From Zoogloea sp. (GTDB lineage Bacteria > Pseudomonadota > Gammaproteobacteria > Burkholderiales > Rhodocyclaceae), in contig JADKKC010000003.1 in the NCBI GenBank assembly GCA_016720685.1, forward strand, positions 62,001-126,000: DNA of 64,000 bases, read 5' to 3'. How positions within the stretch are numbered: position 1 is the first letter of the stretch; each line of letters opens with the position of its first letter. Both the position numbers and the translations under genes were made by a program. The notes under the pieces are model-generated. The model saw only the letters and a list, made by a program, of their open reading frames with translations, had not been told where the DNA came from and made no database searches. Positions 56,052 to 64,000 of the stretch are shown in pieces.

Positions 56052-56543
56052 TCAGTTGCCCGGTGCGCGCAGGGCCGCTTTGTCCAGGCGATCTTCCAGT
56101 TCGCCCACACACGCGGCGAGGCTGTTGGCACACTGCTCGATCACCACCCGAAGATCACGGTCGAGCTGCCCGACCCGTTCCAGCACCGCATCCTGCGACT
56201 CGCCCTTCGGGCCGCCCCGCCGCGCAAATTCCGCCTCCAGAAAGCTGCGCAGCTCGGTAAAGCGCGATGCCTCCGCCTGGTCCGCCAGCTCCCGGCTGGC
56301 CTTGATCTCGCGGGCCTGACGGCGCGTTTCAAGCAGAACGGAAGTCTGCAGATACACCACGAACACCAGAAACAGCGCGGTAATCAAAACCAGCAAACCC
56401 ACCAGCACCAGCCCCAGAGGCATCTTGACGATGGCGATGCCAATCGACAGATCGGCCGGCGCCATAACGGCCTCCCAGTTCAGCGTAACAAAAGCGGTCG
56501 TTGCGGCCAGGACCAGAAACAGCAAAAGCGTGCCAGCTTTCAT
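56052..56543 (-). CDS. LapA-like membrane protein with coiled coil
   Basis: 163 residues. Two hydrophobic helices at the N-terminus (AGTLLLFLVLAATTAFVTL and MPLGLVLVGLLVLITALFLVFVVYL) fit the LapA (DUF1049) family, followed by a charged helical region that should form a coiled coil (RRQAREIKASRELADQAEASRF and later LEDRLDKAALR). Function unknown; related LapA proteins join in lipopolysaccharide assembly. GAGGAA precedes the ATG. Confidence 0.75.
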   Translation of the reverse strand: MKAGTLLLFLVLAATTAFVTLNWEAVMAPADLSIGIAIVKMPLGLVLVGLLVLITALFLVFVVYLQTSVLLETRRQAREIKASRELADQAEASRFTELRSFLEAEFARRGGPKGESQDAVLERVGQLDRDLRVVIEQCANSLAACVGELEDRLDKAALRAPGN

Positions 56544-56584
56544 GTCGGACTTCCTCGGAAAACTACGGTTGATTTACGGTTGAT

Positions 56585-56607
56585 AAAAGCCCGGCCTCAA
56601 GGCCGGG
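56585..56607 (-). terminator. Hairpin after the HicA-like gene
   Basis: A 7-8-bp GC stem (CCCGGCCT/AGGCCGGG, 56590-56607) followed on the minus strand by CTTTTATC. It lies 26 nt past the HicA-like stop. The duplicated ACGGTTGAT just beyond it is at about 56563-56585. Confidence 0.6.
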
Positions 56608-56632
56608 GTTCGAGCCGGCCGACAGCGCGCGC

Positions 56633-56908
56633 TCATGCCTGCGCGTCGTAAGCCGACAGCGACACCCCCGACGCCGCAAGGCATTCGCGCAGGTGCTTGA
56701 TCTCCGTCTTCGCAAACTCGTTGCCGTGATGCGGGTGATGCACAAAGAACTCGTGCTTGTTGAGCAGGACACGAAAACGGGCGCCATGGCTGGCTTCGAC
56801 CGTGGCGCCCAGATGGGTCAGCAGGGATTCCACCTCGCGCCACTGGATGTTGCTGCTGACAGGGTCGCGAAAAATCGCTTCGAGAACATTCCGGTGCTTG
56901 TGGCTCAT
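56633..56908 (-). CDS. HicA-like (YcfA-type) small protein, no partner
   Basis: 91 residues: MSHKHRNVLEAIFRDPVSSNIQWREVESLLTHLGA, then FFVHHPHHGNEF. The N-terminal 'dsRBD-like' fold with IQWREVESLLTHLGATV and a central His resembles HicA mRNA interferases, but the catalytic GSH-type triplet is written ASHGARF, so activity is uncertain. AAGGA precedes the ATG. There is no hicB next to it (the neighbours are a LapA-like gene and a YdhR-like gene), so it is solitary. Confidence 0.7.
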   Translation of the reverse strand: MSHKHRNVLEAIFRDPVSSNIQWREVESLLTHLGATVEASHGARFRVLLNKHEFFVHHPHHGNEFAKTEIKHLRECLAASGVSLSAYDAQA

Positions 56909-57092
56909 GGCTTGATCCTTCCGTTGATTGTCCCCGACATTCTTGCACCATGACGGCAGCACAGGTATTGCCGCAACCAAAATTGCGCAAACTGTTGACC
57001 TGACGCCCGGCTCCGGCCGGTTCGGACTTTGCCCGCCCGCCGCCATCCGGGGTAGCCTTGGCGCCGACATTTACGCCACCGAGGACGCATCC

Positions 57093-57395
57093 ATGCCCGT
57101 ACTCCTTCAAGTCGATTTTCCGTTTTCCGGCCCCTGGGGCGACGAGATGAGCACCGCGCTCAAGGGCCTTGCCGAGTCCATCGCACAAGAGCCCGGCCTG
57201 ATCTGGAAGATCTGGACCGAAAACACAGCCACCCATGAGGCGGGCGGCATCTACCTGTTCGCAGACCGCGCCAGCGCCGAGGCTTACCTGGCGATGCACA
57301 CGGTCCGACTCAAGGGTTTCGGGGTGCCACAGGTCAATGGCAAGCTGTTCGACGTGAATACCGAGCTATCGGCGATCGACCGGGCCCCGCTGTAA
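57093..57395 (+). CDS. YdhR-like monooxygenase family protein
   Basis: 100 residues: MPVLLQVDFPFSGPWGDEM, then LAESIAQEPGLIWKIWTENTATHEAGGIYLFADRASAEAYLAMHT and GFGVPQVNGKLFDVN. This is the ferredoxin-like YdhR pattern (putative mono-oxygenase). GAGGA precedes the ATG. The substrate is not known. It is divergent from the HicA-like gene. Confidence 0.82.
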   Translation: MPVLLQVDFPFSGPWGDEMSTALKGLAESIAQEPGLIWKIWTENTATHEAGGIYLFADRASAEAYLAMHTVRLKGFGVPQVNGKLFDVNTELSAIDRAPL

Positions 57396-57524
57396 GGTTC
57401 TTTCTACCCGGCGTGGCGGGCCGGGCCGATCAAGGCCCCATTCCGCCCGCCTCCCTGAAATATTCATAGGCCAGCCTCCCTCCGGTCGCTATCATGCTCG
57501 GTTATCCGCAGCATTTCCCCGCCC

Positions 57525-59180
<1,656 letters not shown>

Positions 59181-59187
59181 ACACGGC

Positions 59188-59208
59188 GCCCCCGGCTTGG
59201 CCGGGGGC
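59188..59208. terminator. Hairpin between converging genes
   Basis: A 9-bp GC stem (GCCCCCGGC/GCCGGGGGC, loop TTG) between the ABC-F gene and the converging LuxR-type regulator. There is no clear U-run, so its ability to end transcription is uncertain. Confidence 0.45.
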
Positions 59209-59229
59209 CGCGTCAGCAGACGATGCGCA

Positions 59230-59859
59230 TCACCCCAGGCGGTGCTCGACGACGTAGCGGGTCAATTCGGCATTGGATTGCAGGCCAAGTTTTTCGATGA
59301 TGCGGGCCCGGTAAGTGCTCACCGTTTTGACGCTCACGTGCAGAATCTCGCCGATCCGCGTCAGCGTGGTGCCTTTGCTGAGCATCAGCAAGACTTCGGT
59401 TTCGCGCCGGGACAGGGTTTCGTGGGCCAGCTTGCGACCGGACGGGGCAACGCCCGCCAGCAGTTTTTCGGCCAGGGTCGGGCTCAGGTAGCGCGCCCCG
59501 CCCACCACCGTGCGAATCGCGGTGAGGATCTGGTTCGGCGGGCTGTCCTTGTTGAGGTAGCCGGACGCACCGGCCTCCAGGGACGGAATGGCGAATTCGT
59601 CCTCCGAGAACATGCTGAAGATCAGCACCGGCAGGTTCGGGCGCAGGCGCTTGATCTGCTTGAGCACCTCCAGCCCGTTGAGATCCGGCAGCGCAATATC
59701 CAGCAGCACAAGGTTCCAGTCGCCGTTCTCGACCAGCGCCACCGCCTCGAGCCCGCTCGCCGCTTCGGCCGTTATTTCAAGGTCATCGGTGTCGGCAAGA
59801 AACTGCCGCAGTCCGCCACGCACCACCGCGTGGTCATCGACAATCAGTACGGTCGCCAT
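59230..59859 (-). CDS. LuxR/NarL-type response regulator paired with the multi-PAS kinase
   Basis: 209 residues. Receiver (VLIVDDHAVVRGGLRQFL, Asp near 54 in LVLLDIALPDLNG, Lys in GYLNKDSPPNQIL) and LuxR-type helix-turn-helix (LSRRETEVLLMLSKGTTLTRIGEILHVSVKTVSTYRARI). The start (59859) lies 26 nt inside the kinase's 3' end, so they are translated together. Targets are unknown. Confidence 0.92.
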   Translation of the reverse strand: MATVLIVDDHAVVRGGLRQFLADTDDLEITAEAASGLEAVALVENGDWNLVLLDIALPDLNGLEVLKQIKRLRPNLPVLIFSMFSEDEFAIPSLEAGASGYLNKDSPPNQILTAIRTVVGGARYLSPTLAEKLLAGVAPSGRKLAHETLSRRETEVLLMLSKGTTLTRIGEILHVSVKTVSTYRARIIEKLGLQSNAELTRYVVEHRLG

Positions 59860-62800
59860 CACCTGTTCTCCAGCCTTGCGCCTTGTCTTCAAGCGGAATG
59901 TGCAGGGTCAGGCACGTGCCCTGGCCCTGCTGACTGCAGATCGACAGCCAGCCGCCCAGATACTGGGCCCTTTCCTGCATTCCGATCAAACCAAAGGAAT
60001 CGTGTTTGTAGCGCTCGCTCTCGGCCAGGCCAATTCCGTTGTCGCAGATTTTTACGTCCAGCATGCCCTTGACAATTTCCATGCTGATCGAGGCCTTGCT
60101 GGCCCGGGCGTGCCGGGCGATGTTGGTCAGGGCCTCCTGGACAATGCGGAACACCGCGGTGTCGCGGACCGCCGAAAGCTTGAAATGCTCCGGCATGCTG
60201 ACTTCCGTCGCGATGCCGGTCATGCGTGAAAAATCGGCGGCGTACCAGTTAACCGTCGCCACCAGTCCGAGCGTGTCGAGCAGGGCCGGTCGCAAATTGG
60301 CCGAAATGCGCTTCACGGTCTTCAGGGCGGAATCGACCTGTTCCAGCAATCGCTCGAAGCGCGCCTGCGTGTTTGGCGGCAACTCAAGGCCGCCCACCGT
60401 GGTGGCAAGGCCGAGCTTGAGCATGGTCAGTGTTCCGCCGAGTTCATCGTGCACTTCGCGCGCGATGCTCGCGTTCTGTTCTTCGCGCACGGTTTCCAGG
60501 TGGGCGCCCAGCCGCTTGAGGCGCACCGCGCTCTTGGCCTGCTCTTCGGCCGAACGTTTTCGCTCGGTGATGTCGTTGTGCATGGCCACGACACGCAATG
60601 GCCCGCTCCCCGGAAAGCAGCTCAGGCTCAGGAGAAACCAGCGCCGCTGGGTTGGAGAGGAGCATTCGTATTCGATCGAGACCTCCTCCCGGCTCCCGGC
60701 GAAGGCCGCACGAATCGCCGCCGCCACCGCGCCGGCAACCTGGCATTTGGCCTGCGCGGCCACATCGCAGATCGCCAGGTAATTGGCCCCCTCGCTCACC
60801 TGCTCCGGTGTCCCGCCATTGGCCATGGCGAAATCACGCCAGGCCTTGTTGACCGCAATGATCGTTCCGTCGGGATCGAGCACGCACAGCGGCACGTTGA
60901 GCGCATCAATCGTCGCCCGGGTGAAACGCTCGGACTCCAGCAACGCCCGGGCGCGCGCCTCGGCCTCGGAAGTCCGTTCGGCAACCTTCTCTTCCAGCGT
61001 GTCGTTCATGCGCATGAGCGCCGCCTCGGCCTCCTTGCGGGCGCTGATGTCGGTCAGGCTGCCCACCAGGCGCACCACCCGCCCGGCGGCGTCCCGGATG
61101 ATGCGGGCGCTATCCGAAATGTGCAGCCACTTCCCGTCATGGCGCTGCACCCGGTATTCCACGTGGAGACGATCGCTGCGCGCCTTGAGACAGCGGACGA
61201 CTTCCGGCCGGATCAGGCGCAGATCATCCGGATTGACCCGCGCGCGCCAGCCGCGCCGGCCGAATTGCGCCTCCGGCCCGCCCTCCCCGAACACCTGCCT
61301 GAGTCCCGTCGAGCAAGACACCGAATCGGCCTGCCGATCCCAGTCGTAGACCACCCCCGCAACCGCCTCCATGGCCAGCCGGAAACGCGACTCGCTCGCC
61401 GCCAGGGCGGCGTCGGCACGCTTCATCTCGGTAATGTCCTGGGAGCAGCCAAGGCCCCCAAGCAGCACGCCCTCAGCATCGAACTCCAGCTCGACCCGCT
61501 CCCTCACCCATCGAATCTCGCCATCGGCAATCACGCGGTGCTCGATGTCGTAGGGCTCGCCACTCAGGGCGGCCTGCCAGGATTGATCGACGAAGGCCCG
61601 GTCATCGGGATGAATCGTCGCCAAAAAGGTTTCGTAGGTCTGCGGCACCCCTTTGGGAATGCCGAAGATGCGATAGTTTTCGTCCGACCAGTGCAGCACG
61701 TTGCACCTGACATCCAGCCGCCAGCTCCCGGTCCGGGCAACCGCCTGGGCGCTCTGGAGTTCGGCCCCGCTGTCACGCAGCGATTGCTCGACCCGCTTGA
61801 GGCGCCCGATGTCGAGGTTGATGCCGGCCCAGTGAGTGATCTCGCCACGCTCGTTGCGCACCGGTACCCCTCGGGCCAGCACGTCGTGCCACAGCCCGTC
61901 GGCGCCGCGAAAGCGGTGCTCCGCATCCCATACCGCCCCTTGCCGGACGCACTCCATCCAGGCGCCGAGGGTGCGCTCGGCATCGTCCGGATGCAGCAGG
62001 CCGAACCAGCCGAAATCCGAACACTTTTCCTGGCTCATCCCCACCAGCTTGAGGAAGGACTCACTGGCGTAGATGTTCCGGCCGTCCGGCGCGCACACCC
62101 ACACGCCGTAATCGATCGACTCGCCAATGGCGCGATAAAGGCGTTCGCTGTCGCGCAGGGCCGCCTCCATGCGCTTGCGCTCGGTCACATCCATGAGGAA
62201 GCCATGCCACAGGACGCTGCCGTCCGGCTCGCGTTGCGGCATCGAATGGCCTTCGACCCACAACGTCCCCTTGCGCGGATGCAAAATCCGATACTCCGCG
62301 CGCCAGGCCGTCATGCTCCTGGCCGACGCGGCGATCGTTTCCAGAACATAGCCGGTGTCGCCGGAATGAATCCGTTCGATCATAAGCCTCGCGTCATCGC
62401 ACACGTCTTCAGGGCGCAGCCCGTAAAGCGTGTCCAGCGCCGCGGTGGCGTAGGGCATGGCCATGCTGCCGTCCGGCCGCAACTTGAACGAGCAGATCAC
62501 GCCCGGCACTGTCGCGGCGATCTTGGTCAGCTGCCCCTGCAGGTCGAGGTTCTCGCGCGCTACCGCCTCGGCCTTCTTCCGGGCGCTGATGTCCTGCATC
62601 ACCGCAATCATGCTCAGCGGCCGGCCTTGGTCGTCGCGCAGCGCCTTCACCTGAACATTCACCCAGACGATTTCGCCGTTCTTGCGCAGGTAACGCTTGT
62701 CGCTGATGTAAACATCCAGCTTGCCTGCCAGGAGATCGCGAAGACCGCTCCAGCACGCCTGCCGGTCATCCGGGTAGGTGACCTCGGCAATCGACTTCCC

Positions 62801-63103
62801 GAGCAGTTCATCCGCGTCGTAGCCGGTGATCTCGCACAGCATGCGGTTGACGTGCAAGAGACGCCCGGTGTCCGGATCGGCTTGTGCGCTGCCCACCATC
62901 GACAGCTCGAACAGATTGCGGAATTCGGCTTCGCTGCGATGGAGAGCCCCGTCCGTCGCAATACGTTCGCCCTCTGCCCGACGCAAACGGGCGTTCTCGA
63001 TTTCCAGCTCGGCCTGGCGCGCGCGCAGCGCATCCAGCACACCGCCCATCTCCGCGACGCCCGCCTCAAGAGCGTTTTTGTCTGGCTTGTCTTCCTTGGT
63101 CAT
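59834..63103 (-). CDS. Cytosolic sensor histidine kinase with six PAS domains
   Basis: About 1089 residues and no membrane segment. A coiled coil (LRARQAELEIENARLRRAEGE) leads to six PAS/PAC units, each ended by a typical D[IV]T or DIS linker (DISARKKAE, DVTERKRME, DIGRLKRVE, DITEMKRAD, DISARKEAE, DITERKRSA), at about 60-185, 190-315, 320-445, 450-575, 580-710 and 745-875. Then come HisKA_3 (NASIAREVHDELGGTLTMLKLGL) and an ATPase domain (RIVQEALTNIARHARASKASI, KICDNGIGL). ATG 63103 has GGAUG upstream. The signals are unknown; PAS domains may bind haem, flavin or ligands. Confidence 0.92.
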   Translation of the reverse strand: MTKEDKPDKNALEAGVAEMGGVLDALRARQAELEIENARLRRAEGERIATDGALHRSEAEFRNLFELSMVGSAQADPDTGRLLHVNRMLCEITGYDADELLGKSIAEVTYPDDRQACWSGLRDLLAGKLDVYISDKRYLRKNGEIVWVNVQVKALRDDQGRPLSMIAVMQDISARKKAEAVARENLDLQGQLTKIAATVPGVICSFKLRPDGSMAMPYATAALDTLYGLRPEDVCDDARLMIERIHSGDTGYVLETIAASARSMTAWRAEYRILHPRKGTLWVEGHSMPQREPDGSVLWHGFLMDVTERKRMEAALRDSERLYRAIGESIDYGVWVCAPDGRNIYASESFLKLVGMSQEKCSDFGWFGLLHPDDAERTLGAWMECVRQGAVWDAEHRFRGADGLWHDVLARGVPVRNERGEITHWAGINLDIGRLKRVEQSLRDSGAELQSAQAVARTGSWRLDVRCNVLHWSDENYRIFGIPKGVPQTYETFLATIHPDDRAFVDQSWQAALSGEPYDIEHRVIADGEIRWVRERVELEFDAEGVLLGGLGCSQDITEMKRADAALAASESRFRLAMEAVAGVVYDWDRQADSVSCSTGLRQVFGEGGPEAQFGRRGWRARVNPDDLRLIRPEVVRCLKARSDRLHVEYRVQRHDGKWLHISDSARIIRDAAGRVVRLVGSLTDISARKEAEAALMRMNDTLEEKVAERTSEAEARARALLESERFTRATIDALNVPLCVLDPDGTIIAVNKAWRDFAMANGGTPEQVSEGANYLAICDVAAQAKCQVAGAVAAAIRAAFAGSREEVSIEYECSSPTQRRWFLLSLSCFPGSGPLRVVAMHNDITERKRSAEEQAKSAVRLKRLGAHLETVREEQNASIAREVHDELGGTLTMLKLGLATTVGGLELPPNTQARFERLLEQVDSALKTVKRISANLRPALLDTLGLVATVNWYAADFSRMTGIATEVSMPEHFKLSAVRDTAVFRIVQEALTNIARHARASKASISMEIVKGMLDVKICDNGIGLAESERYKHDSFGLIGMQERAQYLGGWLSICSQQGQGTCLTLHIPLEDKAQGWRTGDGDRTDCR

Positions 63104-63191
63104 TCTGCGCATCCGTCGTTCGCCCAATCGCAATTATCTCGCTGATTCAACTCCGATCGGCGAAACCCGCTGCCCGCGTGATGCAGCGCGC

Positions 63192-64000
63192 TCAGCCCGA
63201 GCAGGCCTCATGGCACAGCACCACCTTGTTGCGCCCTTCGTGCTTGGCCGCATAACAGGCAGCGTCGGCGGCCTTCAGAACGGCGGCCGTGTCGGGCACG
63301 GTGTCGTTGATGACGGCCATGCCAAAGCTCGCGCTCACCTTGAAACACTGGTTTTCCCAGTTAAAGCACAATGCCGCGATCGCCCCGCAGAGCCCCTCGG
63401 CGAGACGCCGCGCATCGTCGGCACTGCAGGCTCGCAAAATGATGGCGAACTCGTCGCCCCCGACGCGGCAGACCAGATCCTGGGCGCGCACCCCTTGCAG
63501 GATCAATTCGGAAACCTCGCACAGCAGGGCATCCCCGGCCGCATGGCCGCCAAGGTCATTGACGGTCTTGAAGTAATCGAGATCGATGAAGCACAGCACC
63601 CCTTGATCCGACAGACGCCGTGCGTTCGACACCGCGTCGTCCAGCGCCCTGTCGAACGCGCGTCGGTTGGGCAGCCCGGTCAGGTGATCGTGCAGGGCCT
63701 CGTGGGCAAACCGGTCGGTCGCCTCTTCCATTCTGGCCTGCATTGTCCGGCGCACCTCGTCGATGCCCCCGGCCAGGGTATTGAAGCCTTCCTGCAAGCT
63801 TCGCAATTCGCGGCTCGCGGCATCGACGGGCACCCTCGCCGCCCCCTGGCCGGCGCGGATGCGTCGAGCCGCTTCGGCCAGCCCCGCCACCGGTTCTCCC
63901 ACCGCACGGGCCAGACGCAATGCGGCATACGCACCGCCAAGCAAGGTGGCAAAGGCGATAAACAGGTTGGCCAGCACGAATTTATCGCCGTAAAGCGTCG
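63192..64000 (-). CDS. Membrane diguanylate cyclase (GGDEF), N-terminus beyond window
   Basis: The window holds the last 270 codons or so. From the edge: a membrane helix (NLFIAFATLLGGAYAALRLA), a HAMP linker (GEPVAGLAEAARRIRAGQ), a coiled coil, then a GGDEF domain (HDHLTGLPNRRAFDRAL, FIDLDYFKTVNDLGGHAAGDALL, RVGGDEFAIIL). The GGDEF motif is intact, so it likely makes cyclic-di-GMP. The reading frame stays open to base 64000, so an upstream sensory domain is expected. Confidence 0.9.
   Translation of the reverse strand, partial: TLYGDKFVLANLFIAFATLLGGAYAALRLARAVGEPVAGLAEAARRIRAGQGAARVPVDAASRELRSLQEGFNTLAGGIDEVRRTMQARMEEATDRFAHEALHDHLTGLPNRRAFDRALDDAVSNARRLSDQGVLCFIDLDYFKTVNDLGGHAAGDALLCEVSELILQGVRAQDLVCRVGGDEFAIILRACSADDARRLAEGLCGAIAALCFNWENQCFKVSASFGMAVINDTVPDTAAVLKAADAACYAAKHEGRNKVVLCHEACSG

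Noticed and set aside
56633..56908. Complete HicAB toxin-antitoxin system
   Set aside because: No HicB-like gene lies on either side.
60449..63145. Very long open frame antisense to the six-PAS kinase (also antisense frames over ccoI, the GGDEF-EAL gene and prc)
   Set aside because: Such frames follow from high GC at third codon positions. They lack ribosome sites and recognisable domains, while the sense genes are clear.

Overview
The window is about 64 kb of high-GC chromosome, densely packed with genes on both strands. Gene content points to a denitrifying betaproteobacterium, most likely Rhodocyclales (Azoarcus/Thauera/Aromatoleum-like). The grounds are a clade-I nosZ with nosR, a narXL two-component pair beside a Dnr-type regulator, cbb3-oxidase maturation genes, a PPi-dependent phosphofructokinase next to adk, a C4-dicarboxylate TRAP system with dctSR, and the ftsK-lolA-rarA-serS block. 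The genus is an inference from gene content only.

Layout. 1-3.5 kb: the 3' part of ndk, a candidate FNR-driven small transcript, ccoS and a frameshifted ccoI. 3.6-9.4 kb: dctMQP on the minus strand, divergent from dctSR. 9.4-15.5 kb: tilS-accA, murJ, a PEBP-family protein and PPi-PFK. 15.5-19.2 kb: one minus-strand envelope operon, exbB-exbD-lpxK-trm112-kdsB-adk. 19.2-25.8 kb: a DnaA-box-like cluster, xseA, sodB, an IS5-type remnant, purM, hda, an HAD phosphatase and a dienelactone hydrolase. 25.9-32.1 kb: dnr, divergent from narXL, then a receiver-PAS-GGDEF-EAL protein. 32.3-36.9 kb: a Prc/Tsp protease, a hemolysin-III protein, a VOC protein, a fatty-acid hydroxylase-like protein and tRNA-Ser(CGA). 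36.9-43.6 kb: a carboxymuconolactone-decarboxylase-like protein with a strong palindromic operator, serS, a small orphan gene, rarA, lolA and ftsK. 43.7-46.8 kb: a Crp/Fnr regulator, trxB and an Smr-domain protein. 47.0-52.6 kb: nosZ, a secreted PilJ-like protein, nosR and a small membrane protein. 52.7-59.2 kb: pit, a PhoU-like DUF47 gene, arfB (frameshifted), a RIO kinase, a LapA-like protein, a solitary HicA-like gene, a YdhR-like monooxygenase and an ABC-F ATPase. 59.2-64 kb: a six-PAS histidine kinase with its LuxR-type regulator and part of a diguanylate cyclase.

Anaerobic respiration is the unifying theme. nosZ/nosR reduce N2O. NarXL would sense nitrate/nitrite and Dnr low O2/NO. FNR/Dnr-type boxes lie before dnr, before nosZ and before a short terminator-ended transcript next to ccoIS, and a 7-2-7 NarL-type operator lies between dnr and narX. 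The dctSR/dctPQM system would feed C4-dicarboxylates. nosDFYL are not beside nosZR.

Three otherwise intact genes (ccoI, dctP, arfB) each carry one apparent single-base indel. This most simply suggests residual sequencing or assembly errors, and it creates a false arfB-RIO fusion frame. No CRISPR array, rRNA, prophage or chromosomal origin was seen. The best candidates for undescribed biology are the FNR-linked small transcript at 583-747 and the secreted tandem P-box-like protein between nosZ and nosR.
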